64,000 nt of DNA. Origin: Streptomyces spiralis. GTDB taxonomy: Bacteria > Actinomycetota > Actinomycetes > Streptomycetales > Streptomycetaceae. Below, one piece after another: positions 23,666 through 33,122 of this stretch (the first letter of the stretch is position 1; every line of letters begins with the position of its first letter). The stretch covers positions 351,743-415,742 of the forward strand of contig NZ_BNBC01000002.1 in the NCBI RefSeq assembly GCF_014654675.1, in the 5' to 3' direction. Position numbers and translations under genes: made by a program. The notes below the pieces were generated by a model, which had not been told where the DNA came from, did no database searches, and saw only the letters and a list, made by a program, of their open reading frames with translations.

Positions 23666-24463
23666 ATGGCGGTACGACCTGAGGGAACCCCCTGCTGGGC
23701 CGACGCGATGTTCACCGACCTCGAGGCTGCCAAGATCTTCTACGGCGAGGTCCTCGGCTGGACCTTCGGCGAGTCGTCCTCGGAGTACGGCCGCTACACA
23801 CAGGCCTACGCGGACGGCAAGGCGGTGGCCGCGGTGGTGCCGCCGATGCCCGGGCAGGAGGGCCAGTCGCAGTGGTGCCTGTACCTGGCCTCGCCCGACG
23901 CGGCAGCCACCGCTCGCAGGATCGGCGAGCAGGGCGGCGAGGTCCTGATGGAGCCGATGCGGGTCGGCGACTTCGGCACCATGTGCCTGGCCCGCGAGCC
24001 CAGCGGTGCCGTGTTCGGGGTGTGGCAGGCCGACGCCCACGAGGGTTTCGAGGCGACCGGGGTGCCGGGCGCCTACTGCTGGGCCGAACTCGTCACCCGC
24101 GAGCCCGAGCGGACGGACCCCTTCCTCACCTCGGTCTTCGGGTACACGGCGAAGCAGCTCCAGGACGACGCGATCGACTTCCGCGAGTTCCACGTCGGCG
24201 GCGAAGCGGTGCTCGGCCGCATGAAGATGACGGACGACTTCCCGCCCGAGGTGCCGTCGTACGTCAACGTGTACTTCATGGTCCCCGACTGCGACACCGC
24301 GGTGGCCGCCGCCACCGAGCACGGCGGCGTCCTCCGCTTCGGACCGATGGACAGCCCCTTCGGCCGGTTCGCGTCCCTCACCGACCCCCAGGGCGCGCAC
24401 TTCACCGTGATCGACGCCACCACGACCCAGGGAGAGAAGCCCGGGTCCAAGGAGATCCCGTAG
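23666..24463 (+). CDS. VOC family protein with two glyoxalase domains
   Basis: 265 residues containing two tandem VOC units. The first is GTPCWADAMFTDLEAAKIFYGEVLGWTFGESSSEYGRYTQAYADG, ending REPSGAVFGVWQADAH. The second is GAYCWAELVTREPERTDPFLTSVFGYTAKQLQDD, ending LTDPQGAHFTVIDATT. This is the CFP30B-like/hydroxylase-associated arrangement common in actinobacteria; no substrate is established. The repeat of CWAEL/CWADA at equivalent places marks an old internal duplication. The start ATG at 23666 is preceded by GGAGAGGACCCCGGCC. Confidence 0.88.
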   Translation: MAVRPEGTPCWADAMFTDLEAAKIFYGEVLGWTFGESSSEYGRYTQAYADGKAVAAVVPPMPGQEGQSQWCLYLASPDAAATARRIGEQGGEVLMEPMRVGDFGTMCLAREPSGAVFGVWQADAHEGFEATGVPGAYCWAELVTREPERTDPFLTSVFGYTAKQLQDDAIDFREFHVGGEAVLGRMKMTDDFPPEVPSYVNVYFMVPDCDTAVAAATEHGGVLRFGPMDSPFGRFASLTDPQGAHFTVIDATTTQGEKPGSKEIP

Positions 24464-24552
24464 GGGCGTGCCCCGGCCCCGGACCGCTCCTGCCGCAGGG
24501 GGGCTCTCGGGCGTTGCGGGGGGCTGTGGGTGGGCGTGGCATGATCTGGGGC

Positions 24553-25278
24553 ATGCGTGAACGAGTGGTGGCCGCGTGCGACGGGGCCTCGAAGGGGAAT
24601 CCGGGACCCGCGGGCTGGGCGTGGGTGGTCTCCGAGGACGCCGAGACCGCGGCCCGCTGGGAGGCGGGCCCCCTCGGCACCGCGACCAACAACGTCGCCG
24701 AGCTCACCGCGCTGGAGCGGCTGCTCACCGCGACCGACCCGGCCGTGCCGCTCGAGGTCCGGATGGACTCGCAGTACGCGATGAAGGCCGTCACCACCTG
24801 GCTGCCCGGCTGGAAGCGCAACGGCTGGAAGACCGCCGCCGGAAAGCCGGTCGCCAACCAGGAGCTGGTCGTGCGGATCGACGAGCTGCTCGACGGCCGT
24901 GCCGTCGACTTCCGTTACGTACCCGCCCACCAGGTCGACGGCGACCCCCTGAACGACTTCGCCGACCGTGCCGCCAGCCAGGCCGCGACCGCGCAGCAGC
25001 CCGCGGGCAGCGCGCTCGGCTCCCCCGAGCCGCCGGCCACGCCTTCCGCCCCGGCGTCCGCCGGGCCGCGTCGCCGCACGAACGGGACCAGGAACGGAAC
25101 CGGGACGACGCGAGCGCGCGGCGGTGCCGCGGGCTCCTCCTCCCGCACGATCAAGGCGAAGTTCCCCGGCCGGTGCGTGTGCGGCAGGTCCTACGCGGCC
25201 GGCGAGTCCATCGCCAAGAACGACCAGGGCTGGGGCCACCCGGAGTGCCGCACGGCGGCCGCCGGGCAGGGGGCCTGA
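24553..25278 (+). CDS. Ribonuclease HI with C-terminal Cys/His module
   Basis: 241 residues. The RNase H fold occupies 1-150: the active-site acids are Asp in VVAACDGASKGNPGPAGWA, Glu in NNVAELTALERLL, Asp in VRMDSQYAMKAVTTW and the last Asp in DPLNDFADRAA. It degrades the RNA strand of RNA-DNA hybrids. A long Ala/Pro/Ser/Arg-rich linker (about 152-205) leads to a compact C-terminal segment, FPGRCVCGRSYAAGESIAKNDQGWGHPECRTA, whose CxC, His and Cys could bind zinc. The typical N-terminal hybrid-binding domain of some RNases H is missing; the C-terminal module may replace it. The ATG at 24553 fits family starts; ATG 24541 is an alternative. Confidence 0.88.
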   Translation: MRERVVAACDGASKGNPGPAGWAWVVSEDAETAARWEAGPLGTATNNVAELTALERLLTATDPAVPLEVRMDSQYAMKAVTTWLPGWKRNGWKTAAGKPVANQELVVRIDELLDGRAVDFRYVPAHQVDGDPLNDFADRAASQAATAQQPAGSALGSPEPPATPSAPASAGPRRRTNGTRNGTGTTRARGGAAGSSSRTIKAKFPGRCVCGRSYAAGESIAKNDQGWGHPECRTAAAGQGA

Positions 25279-25286
25279 CACCCCCC

Positions 25287-25367
25287 AGGGGGTGTCTCGC
25301 CGATCATGCCGGGCTCGCGGCGCCTGGCACCGCACCCTGATCCGCCCTGATCGACGAGACACCCCCT
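25287..25367. repeat. 81-bp element with 20-bp terminal inverted repeats (MITE-like)
   Basis: AGGGGGTGTCTCGCCGATCA at the left end reappears in reverse complement at the right end (25348-25367) with one mismatch in 20. The outer 13 bases (AGGGGGTGTCTCG / CGAGACACCCCCT) are identical. The interior has no coding frame. The left arm can alternatively pair with ACACCCCCC just upstream (25279-25286 region), forming a short hairpin right after the RNase H stop, so a terminator role is possible as well. No clear target-site duplication is visible. Confidence 0.5.
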
Positions 25368-25447
25368 AGCCCCTGCCCGGGTGAGGGGACAGGGGCGGCC
25401 GGGTGGCCGGTGCCGCGGGTGCCCGCCACGGGTGCCAGACTGACCGC

Positions 25448-26431
25448 ATGGACGAACGTGAATTCGGCAGGTCGCAGCAGCACGCCTCGGTCATCGGACT
25501 CGGCACCTGGCAACTGGGCGCCGACTGGGGCGACGTCGACGACAAGGAAGCGCTCGCCGTGCTGGAGGCCGCCGCCGAGTCGGGCGTGACCTTCTTCGAC
25601 ACGGCCGACGTCTACGGCGACGGGCGCAGCGAGTCGACCATCGCCACCTTCCTCGGCTCCCGGCCGGACCAGCACGTGCTGGTCGCCACCAAGATGGGCC
25701 GGCGCGTCGAGCAGATCCCGGAGAACTACGTCCTGGACAACTTCCGCGCCTGGAACGACCGTTCGCGCCGCAACCTCGGCGTCGACCGCATCGACCTGGT
25801 GCAGCTGCACTGCCCGCCGACCCCCGTGTACTCCACCGACGCCGTGTTCGACGCGCTGGACACCCTCGTCGAGGAGGAGCGGATCGCCGCGTACGGCGTC
25901 AGCGTCGAGACCTGCGCCGAGGCCCTGACCGCGATCGCCCGGCCGAACGTGGCGAGCGTGCAGATCATCCTCAACCCGTTCCGGATGAAGCCCCTGCGCG
26001 AGGTGCTCCCGGCCGCGCGCGAGGCGGGCGTCGGCATCATCGCCCGCGTGCCGCTCGCCTCCGGGCTGCTGTCGGGCAAGTACACCAAGGACACGGTGTT
26101 CCCCGCCAACGACCACCGCACCTACAACCGGCACGGCGAGGCCTTCGACCAGGGTGAGACCTTCTCCGGCGTGGACTACGCGACGGGCGTCCAGGCCGCC
26201 GCCGAGTTCGCCGCCCTCGCCCCCGAGGGATACACCCCGGCCCAGCTGGCGCTGCGCTGGATCATCCAGCAGCCCGGCGTCACCACCGTCATCCCCGGCG
26301 CCCGCTCCCCGGAGCAGGCCCGCGCCAACGCGGCCGCGGGCAAGCTGCCTGCGCTGACCGACGAGACCCTGGCGGCGATCCGGGACCTGTACGAGCGCCG
26401 GATCAAGGACCAGGTGGAGGGTCGCTGGTGA
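25448..26431 (+). CDS. Aldo/keto reductase
   Basis: 327-residue NADP(H)-dependent reductase. The start MDEREFGRSQQHASVIGLGTWQLG is typical of the YajO/auxin-induced-protein-like branch. Asp and Tyr are in VTFFDTADVYGDGRSE, Lys in VLVATKMGRR and His in DLVQLHCPPTPVY; the cofactor phosphate loop is VTTVIPGARSPEQARAN. The substrate is unknown. The ATG at 25448 is preceded by CCAGACT seven bases upstream, which could be a -10 for a leaderless message; no good Shine-Dalgarno is present. It is unrelated at close range to the aldo/keto reductase at 13.1 kb, and the two differ in catalytic context. Confidence 0.92.
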   Translation: MDEREFGRSQQHASVIGLGTWQLGADWGDVDDKEALAVLEAAAESGVTFFDTADVYGDGRSESTIATFLGSRPDQHVLVATKMGRRVEQIPENYVLDNFRAWNDRSRRNLGVDRIDLVQLHCPPTPVYSTDAVFDALDTLVEEERIAAYGVSVETCAEALTAIARPNVASVQIILNPFRMKPLREVLPAAREAGVGIIARVPLASGLLSGKYTKDTVFPANDHRTYNRHGEAFDQGETFSGVDYATGVQAAAEFAALAPEGYTPAQLALRWIIQQPGVTTVIPGARSPEQARANAAAGKLPALTDETLAAIRDLYERRIKDQVEGRW

Positions 26432-26538
26432 GTCCCGCCCACGCGTAGGGGGCAGGATTCCCGCTTCCCGGGGCACCCGTGAGGACAGGGAAGTCCGGGG
26501 ATCGTCCGGGAAGAAGGCCGCGGGAGGCGGGAGGCGAC

Positions 26539-27036
26539 GTGACGGCGACGGAAGGCGGCGCGGCGAAACGCCGGGGGCGTGACGAGACCGAGGACGAGCG
26601 GGCCGACCGCATGTGGGGGGAGCTCATCCAGGAGGTGCGGGTGGCCCAGACCGGTGTGCAGATCCTCTTCGGCTTCCTGCTCACCGTGGTGTTCCAGCCC
26701 AAGTACGACTCGCTGACCCACACCAACCAGGTCATCTACATCGTCACGGTCTTCCTCGGTGCCTCCGCGACCGGCGCGCTCATCGGGCCGGTCTCCCTGC
26801 ACCGCCTCGTCTCCGGACGCCGGGTGAAACCCCAGGCGGTGCGGTGGGCGTCCCGGATGACGTTCGTCGGACTGGTCCTGCTGCTCGCCACGATGACCGC
26901 CGCGCTGCTGCTGATCCTCCGGGTGGCGACGCACGGCGGTCTCGTGTCCTGGCTGGTCGTTCTCGTCGTCGCCTGGTACCTGCTGTGCTGGTTCGTGCTG
27001 CCGCTGTGGGCCCGGCGCCGGTACACCTCCCGATGA
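26539..27036 (+). CDS. DUF6328 family membrane protein
   Basis: 165 residues with four predicted membrane helices: VQILFGFLLTVVFQ, VIYIVTVFLGASATGALIGPV, FVGLVLLLATMTAALLLIL and LVVLVVAWYLLCWFVLPLWA. The hydrophilic start is rich in Arg and Glu (GRDETEDERADRMWGELIQEVRVAQTG), and this E-x-R-V-A-Q-T-G stretch is the family hallmark. Function is unknown. The GTG at 26539 has GGGAGG four bases upstream; an upstream GTG at 26479 would add 20 Arg/Gly-rich residues. It ends 19 bp from the convergent LLM oxidoreductase. Confidence 0.85.
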   Translation: MTATEGGAAKRRGRDETEDERADRMWGELIQEVRVAQTGVQILFGFLLTVVFQPKYDSLTHTNQVIYIVTVFLGASATGALIGPVSLHRLVSGRRVKPQAVRWASRMTFVGLVLLLATMTAALLLILRVATHGGLVSWLVVLVVAWYLLCWFVLPLWARRRYTSR

Positions 27037-27055
27037 AGGGGTGCCCGCGGTGCGC

Positions 27056-28027
27056 TCAGCCGAAGGCGTCGCGCAGCGCGGGCAGCAGGGTCTTCGCCGA
27101 CCAGTCCAGGAACGGCTCCTGCTCCTCGCCGCCGATCTGCACCAGCGCCACCTCCGTGAACCCGGCGTCGACGTAGGGGCGTACGGCCGCGACGAACGCC
27201 TCCGGGTCCTCGCCGCACGGGATCGACTCGGCGACGTCGTCCGGGGTGACGAACTGGGTGGCAGACTCGAACGAGTCCGGGTGCGGCAGCTCGGAGTTGA
27301 CCTTCCAGCCGCCGCCGAACCAGCGGAACTGCGCGTGCGCGCGCTTGACCGCCGCGTCCCGGTCGGTGTCGTAGCACACCGGAAGCTGGCCCACCCGCGG
27401 CTTGCCCTCGCCGCCGTGCCGGTCGAAGGCCTGGAGCAGGCCGGCCTTCGGCTCGGTGGCGATGACCAGGTCGGCGAGGTGGCCGGCGATCCTGCAGGAC
27501 TGCTCGCCGGAGACGGCGACGCCGATGGGCGGCGGGGTGTCCGGCACGTCCCACAGCCGGGCCGACTCCACGTCGAAGTGCGCGCCGTGCCGGGTGACAT
27601 GGCCGCCCGCGAACAGCGCGCGGATGATCTCGACGGCCTCCTCGAGCCGCTCGTGACGTATGTCGACGGACGGCCAGCCACCGCCCACCACATGCTCGTT
27701 GAGGTTCTCGCCGGAGCCCAGGCCCAGCCGGAACCTGCCCTGCGACAGCAGCTGCACCGTCGCCGCCTTCTGCGCCACGATCGCCGGGTGGTAGCGGAAG
27801 GTCGGACACGTCACGTACGTCATCAGCGGGATGCGCGAGGTGGCCTGCGCGGCCGCCCCGAGGACGCTCCACGCGTACGGCGAGTGACCCTGCGCGCGCA
27901 GCCACGGGAAGTAGTGGTCCGAGATCACCGAGAAGTCGAAGCCCACCTCCTCGGCGCGCACCACATGCTCGACCAGCTCCCGCGGACCGGCCTGCTCGGT
28001 CATCATCGTGTATCCGATTTGCACCAT
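27056..28027 (-). CDS. LLM class F420-dependent oxidoreductase
   Basis: 323-residue luciferase-like TIM barrel of the F420-dependent glucose-6-phosphate dehydrogenase-related group. MVQIGYTMMTEQAGPRELVEHVVRAEEVGFDFSVISDHYFPWL is the N-terminal signature, LMTYVTCPTFRYHPAIVAQKAATVQLLS and FRLGLGSGENLNEHVVGGGWPS form the cofactor pocket, and IRALFAGGHVTRHGAHF follows. F420 rather than FMN is expected because Streptomyces makes F420 and the GSGENLNEH loop is the F420 type. The substrate is not known. It is separate from the pseudokinase upstream by 75 bp on the same strand. Confidence 0.88.
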   Translation of the reverse strand: MVQIGYTMMTEQAGPRELVEHVVRAEEVGFDFSVISDHYFPWLRAQGHSPYAWSVLGAAAQATSRIPLMTYVTCPTFRYHPAIVAQKAATVQLLSQGRFRLGLGSGENLNEHVVGGGWPSVDIRHERLEEAVEIIRALFAGGHVTRHGAHFDVESARLWDVPDTPPPIGVAVSGEQSCRIAGHLADLVIATEPKAGLLQAFDRHGGEGKPRVGQLPVCYDTDRDAAVKRAHAQFRWFGGGWKVNSELPHPDSFESATQFVTPDDVAESIPCGEDPEAFVAAVRPYVDAGFTEVALVQIGGEEQEPFLDWSAKTLLPALRDAFG

Positions 28028-28102
28028 GACGGCCGAGTCCCCGGCTCACCTGCGCGAAAACGGGAGATCCGCTGGGGCTGGGTGGGAAATCAGCCGGAGG
28101 CG

Positions 28103-29680
28103 TCAGCCGGTGGCGGGCCGGAAGCTGCTGAGGAGCACCTCGAGTGCCCGCCGGTTCGCGGACGTGCCGTAGGCGTCGGCGGGCGTCGTCCAGCGCAGCG
28201 AGAAGCCGCGCCGGCCGCCCAGGAGGACACCGCGGCCGAAGGTGTGCACGCGCCGGTCCGGGGTCCCGGACAGCCACTCCATGTCGGCGGCCCGGCGCCC
28301 CTGGTAGGTCGTCGACCGGATGCCGCCGATCCGCCGGTAGCCCTGCTGCCGCTCCAGGCCGGGCTCGACGTCGTCCCGCCACACCGTGACCGGGTCGGGG
28401 CCGACGTCCTCACTGTGCGTGACCGCGAGGGTCCGGGTGTCGCCGGCCGCCCCGAAGACCACGCGGTACGCCCGGTCGGGCGCGCGGGTGGTGCTCAGCC
28501 GCTGCCACCCGCTGGGCAGGGCGACCGAGAAGCCCTCGGGGGCGTGGTAGACGCGGAAGCCGGACGGCGGGACGGCCGCCGTGGCCGACGGGGACACGGT
28601 GGCGCGTGGCGGGGTGGAGCCCTCGGCCGGGCCGCCGGGCGCGGTGGCGGGCGGCGGCCCGGAGGTCCCGGACGCGGCCGTGGAGCCTCCGCCCCCGGCG
28701 CCGGGGAGGTGGTGGGTGACGGCCAGCACGGCGACGGCGACGGTGACGACGGCGAGGGCGGTGCCGGTGACCACGGCCCGGCTGCCCCAGGCCCGGCCCG
28801 CCCGCCAGGCCACCGTGTACGCGCCGCGCAGCCGGGGGCGGGGGACCTCCGCCACGACGGTGTCGGGATCCTCGTTCAGGACCCGGGTGAGCGCCTCGCG
28901 GACCACGGGACGGGTGAGCCGCTCCCGGGAGTCCTTGCGCAGCAGCCCCTGCACGGCCCGGGTGAGCGGCCCGGCCCGCAGCGGGGTGCGCAGCGGGAGC
29001 CGGTCCACGCCCCTCAGCGTGGCCTCGGGCCGGCCCCGGTCGCGGTACGGCGGGCGCCCCTCGACCATGCTGTACAGCAGCGCGCCGAGCGCCCACAGGT
29101 CGGCGGCCGGCCCGATGCGCTCGTCACGGGCCTGTTCCGGGGAGGCGTACGACGGTGCGGTGATCCGCGGGGCCAGGGTGGCGCCCGCGAGACCGAAACC
29201 CGTCACCACGACCCCGCCCCGGTCCCGCACGAACACCTGCCCGGGGCCGAGTTCCCCGTGGGTGAAGCCCTCCGCGTGGGCGGCCTCCAGTACGTCGAGG
29301 ACCTCCAGGCCGATCCGGGCCGCCCGCACGTAGGTGAACGGGCCCTGTTCCACGAGGAGTTCGTCCAGGGGAGTGCCGTCGATCCACTCGGTGACCGTCC
29401 ACAGCGCGCCGGACTGCGCGACGGCGTCGACGACCGCGGGGACCCGGCCCGGCCGCAGCAGCACCATCCTCTCGGAGGTGCGCATCACGCGGGCGGTGAT
29501 GCGGCGGGCGGTCTCCGCGTCGGTGCCCTCCGGCAGCCCGATCCGCGTCAGCAGCCGGGGGCGCTCCGCGGTGACGTCCTCGCCGTACCAGCAGACGTGG
29601 TTGGTTCCGCGGTGGACGACCTGAAGCAGCCGGTACCGTCCGGCGACCAACTCGTGTGCGGACGGCTGTGCCTCGGCCAT
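28103..29680 (-). CDS. Membrane-anchored pseudokinase (Ser/Thr kinase-like)
   Basis: 525 residues. A bacterial Hanks-kinase fold (residues ~14-275) lacks every catalytic landmark. The glycine loop is VVHRGTNHVCWYG, no VAIK Lys is seen (LLTRIGL), the catalytic loop HRDLKxxN is HGELGPGQ (141-148), and DFG is GFG (161-163). The later structural motifs APSYASPEQARDE and DLWALGALLYSMVEGRPPY are intact. One transmembrane helix (about 302-322) is followed by a Pro/Ser/Thr-rich linker and an extracellular domain (FRVYHAPEGFSVALPSGWQRL ... EVLLSSFRP). It probably scaffolds or senses, rather than phosphorylates. The ATG at 29680 has GAGGG six bases upstream; the ATG at 29686 overlaps that site. Confidence 0.88.
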   Translation of the reverse strand: MAEAQPSAHELVAGRYRLLQVVHRGTNHVCWYGEDVTAERPRLLTRIGLPEGTDAETARRITARVMRTSERMVLLRPGRVPAVVDAVAQSGALWTVTEWIDGTPLDELLVEQGPFTYVRAARIGLEVLDVLEAAHAEGFTHGELGPGQVFVRDRGGVVVTGFGLAGATLAPRITAPSYASPEQARDERIGPAADLWALGALLYSMVEGRPPYRDRGRPEATLRGVDRLPLRTPLRAGPLTRAVQGLLRKDSRERLTRPVVREALTRVLNEDPDTVVAEVPRPRLRGAYTVAWRAGRAWGSRAVVTGTALAVVTVAVAVLAVTHHLPGAGGGGSTAASGTSGPPPATAPGGPAEGSTPPRATVSPSATAAVPPSGFRVYHAPEGFSVALPSGWQRLSTTRAPDRAYRVVFGAAGDTRTLAVTHSEDVGPDPVTVWRDDVEPGLERQQGYRRIGGIRSTTYQGRRAADMEWLSGTPDRRVHTFGRGVLLGGRRGFSLRWTTPADAYGTSANRRALEVLLSSFRPATG

Positions 29681-29812
29681 GGTCATCCCTCGTCGTACCC
29701 CCGGCTCTCACCTTTCCCAGTGGTACGGGGGCCGGGACGGGGTCCGTTCAAAGGGACCACGGCCTCGCACGATTCCTGTCTTTCGGTCAAAGTCTCCCGC
29801 GCGGACGGGAGT

Positions 29813-30772
29813 TCACCGCAGCCCGAACCGCTCCGCCCAGGAGACGATGTCGGCCGTGGTCGCGTTGCCACCGCAGACCACCAGGCCGAGCCGGGCGCCG
29901 TCGCCGACCCGCTCGCGCACCAGCCGGGCCGCCGGCAGCAGACAGCCCGCGGCGGGCTCCGTCCACACCTTGGCGTGCTCGGCGAGGTCGAGACACCCCT
30001 GGACGGCATCCCGGTCCGGGACCACGAGCACCTCCTCCACCAGGGCGGAGACATGGTCGTACGTCAGCTGCGACACCGCCGGGGCGCTCAGCGTGGTGCT
30101 GATCGAGGACACCGTCACCGGCACGGGACCACCGGCCTTCAGCGCCGCCGACATGGCCTCGGCCCCCTCGGTCTCCACACCCCAGACCCGCACTCCGGGG
30201 CGCAGCGCGCTCAGAGCGACGGCGATGCCGGCGATCAGTCCGCCGCCTCCGACGCTGACGAGCACATCGGTGAGGTCGTCGGCGTCCTGGGCCAGCTCAA
30301 GGCCGACGGTGCCCTGCCCGGCGACCACCACCGGGTCGTCGAAGGGGTGGACGAGGGTGAGTCCCTCGTCGCGCAGGCGTGTCGCCGTCGCGAACGCCTC
30401 GGCCATGCCGTCGGTCAGCCGCACCGACGCCCCGGCCGCCTCCGCGATCTCGACGGACCGGGCCGGCGCCGTCCTGGGCATGACCACGGTGGCCTTCACG
30501 TCGAGGGCGGCGGCCATCACCGCCAGCGCGATGCCGTGGTTGCCGCCGCTGACCGCGACCACGCCCGCGGCCCGTTCCGCCTCGCTGAGCGCCAGCAGCT
30601 TCGCCGTCGCGCCGCGCGCCTTGAACGAGCCGGTGCGCTGCAGCAGCTCCAGCTTCGCGGTCACCGGGACGCCGAGCAGCTCGGACAGGCCGGGGCTCGG
30701 CACGGTGGGGGTTCGCACGACGTGTCCGGCGATCCGCTCGGCCGCGGTTTCGATCTGCGAGATGCCGATCAA
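29813..30772 (-). CDS. Threonine/serine dehydratase-like PLP enzyme
   Basis: 319-residue fold-type II PLP enzyme. The Schiff-base Lys is in LLQRTGSFKARGATAKLL, the substrate carboxylate loop is VSGGNHGIALA, the phosphate-binding loop is VSVGGGGLIAGIA and the C-terminal pyridine contact is VVCGGNATT. These are typical of catabolic threonine/serine deaminases or serine racemases (producing 2-oxobutyrate or pyruvate); there is no regulatory ACT domain, so it is not the biosynthetic IlvA. The start is the TTG at 30772, the first possible codon after an in-frame stop, with GGAAGGG nine bases upstream and a family-typical IGISQIETAAERI start. Confidence 0.9.
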   Translation of the reverse strand: MIGISQIETAAERIAGHVVRTPTVPSPGLSELLGVPVTAKLELLQRTGSFKARGATAKLLALSEAERAAGVVAVSGGNHGIALAVMAAALDVKATVVMPRTAPARSVEIAEAAGASVRLTDGMAEAFATATRLRDEGLTLVHPFDDPVVVAGQGTVGLELAQDADDLTDVLVSVGGGGLIAGIAVALSALRPGVRVWGVETEGAEAMSAALKAGGPVPVTVSSISTTLSAPAVSQLTYDHVSALVEEVLVVPDRDAVQGCLDLAEHAKVWTEPAAGCLLPAARLVRERVGDGARLGLVVCGGNATTADIVSWAERFGLR

Positions 30773-30793
30773 GGCAGTTCACCCTTCCGGCGC

Positions 30794-30828
30794 GGGGTGA
30801 GGGTCCGCACCGCCTCGACCCTCACCCC
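30794..30828 (-). terminator. Terminator hairpin downstream of the AIM24 gene
   Basis: GGGGTGAGGGTC (30794-30805) pairs perfectly with GACCCTCACCCC (30817-30828) over 12 bp, loop 11 nt. It lies after the AIM24 stop and before the dehydratase start, on the same strand as both. Confidence 0.75.
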
Positions 30829-30892
30829 ACGAGGCACCGCAGGTCAACACGTTCGCCGGGCCGGCTAGAGGGCCATGTCCCGCCCGGGTCGG

Positions 30893-31570
30893 TCAGTGCT
30901 GCTGGGGTTTCTGCGGGGTCGCCTCGCTCGGGCGGACGACGACGTGTCCCTGGCCCTGGAGCATCAGCTGTACGGCCTCGCCGGAGCCGCCGCGCAGCAT
31001 CGAGCCGATGGACTGCGAGCGGTGCAGGGACGTCTGGAGCCGGGCGGTCCAGCCGACGACGGCGTCCGTGTCGACGTACACCGGCTGCTCGGGCGTGACG
31101 GGTATGACGAGCGGATTGCCCTCGCACACCAGGCCCAGCCGGCCCTGCCCGGTGAAGACGCTGTTGAACAGCCCGCCGCCCGCGATGCCGGACCCCTTCA
31201 CCGTCTTGATCTGGTACGACAGCGAGGCGTCGAAGCAGAGCACGTTGCGGCCGTTGACGGTGAACTCGTCACCCGGGTCGACCTCGACGATGAAGCAGTT
31301 CTGGGCCTCGTGCGCGAACCAGGCCTCGCCCTGTCCGCGCACCGCCATCAGCGGCAGCCCCTCTCCGGTGACCGCGCGCTTGAGCATGCCGCCCACGCCC
31401 TGCCCCTTGCGTTCGAATTGCAGACTGCCCCGGTAGGCCACCATCGCGCCCTGCCGGGCGAGCATCTCGCCGTTCACCGTGTACCGGATGCACTTGGCGT
31501 TCTCGACGGACATGCCCGGCGCGATCGCGGGGCCCACCATGTGCTCGCTGGAAAAGAGATCACCCTTCAT
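30893..31570 (-). CDS. AIM24 family protein
   Basis: 225 residues with the beta-rich AIM24/TRAP-like fold: FSSEHMVGPAIAPGMSVENAKCIRYTVNGEMLARQGAMVAYRGSLQFERKGQGVGGMLKRAVTGEGLPLMAVRGQGEAWFAHEAQNCF is represented by the motifs RQGAMVAYRGSLQF, GEGLPLMAVRGQGEAWFA and VYVDTDAVVGWTARLQTS. The C-terminal tail (RPSEATPQKPQQH) is hydrophilic. In bacteria this family often lies near TerD- or stress-type genes and its function is unknown. The ATG at 31570 follows directly after the serine hydrolase gene (38 bp). Confidence 0.88.
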   Translation of the reverse strand: MKGDLFSSEHMVGPAIAPGMSVENAKCIRYTVNGEMLARQGAMVAYRGSLQFERKGQGVGGMLKRAVTGEGLPLMAVRGQGEAWFAHEAQNCFIVEVDPGDEFTVNGRNVLCFDASLSYQIKTVKGSGIAGGGLFNSVFTGQGRLGLVCEGNPLVIPVTPEQPVYVDTDAVVGWTARLQTSLHRSQSIGSMLRGGSGEAVQLMLQGQGHVVVRPSEATPQKPQQH

Positions 31571-31608
31571 GCGGGCATCCTGGCCCGGAAGGGAGCGTTC
31601 CGCCAAGA

Positions 31609-32865
<1,257 letters not shown>

Positions 32866-33081
32866 TCACATTTGGCCAGCGCAACCTTCTCGCACCGCGT
32901 CACATCTCCACAGGCGACACACAGTTGGGCATCCGCCGATCACCGAGTGGGGCGGATGGGCAAAGGGCCCTCATGGACTGTGCGGAACGACTCGTGCGCG
33001 CTTTGCGTGTCCATGACAAATTCAGATCGACAAATGTTCCGCTCCGGGGCGCGACCAGTCGCGCGAGGGCCGGACCTGCGA

Positions 33082-33113
33082 GGGGAGGCCCCGCTTCTCG
33101 GCGGGGCATCCCC
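33082..33113 (-). terminator. Terminator of the redox-signalling operon
   Basis: GCCCCGC (33088-33094), loop TTCTCG, GCGGGGC (33101-33107), extended after one mismatch by GGGGA (33082-33086) and TCCCC (33109-33113). It lies 10 bp beyond the zinc-finger gene stop. The remaining gene-free stretch 32821-33081 should contain the serine hydrolase promoter; I see AT-richer text (GACAAATTCAGATCGACAAATG) but no clear boxes. Confidence 0.65.
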
Positions 33114-33122
33114 CCGTGCGGC

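Noticed and set aside
27041..30868. Very long open frame on the plus strand (over 1,200 codons)
   Set aside because: It runs antisense to three well-supported minus-strand genes (LLM oxidoreductase, pseudokinase, dehydratase), is made of Arg/Gly/Pro-rich low-complexity text and has no recognisable domain. It is the usual consequence of third-position GC bias.
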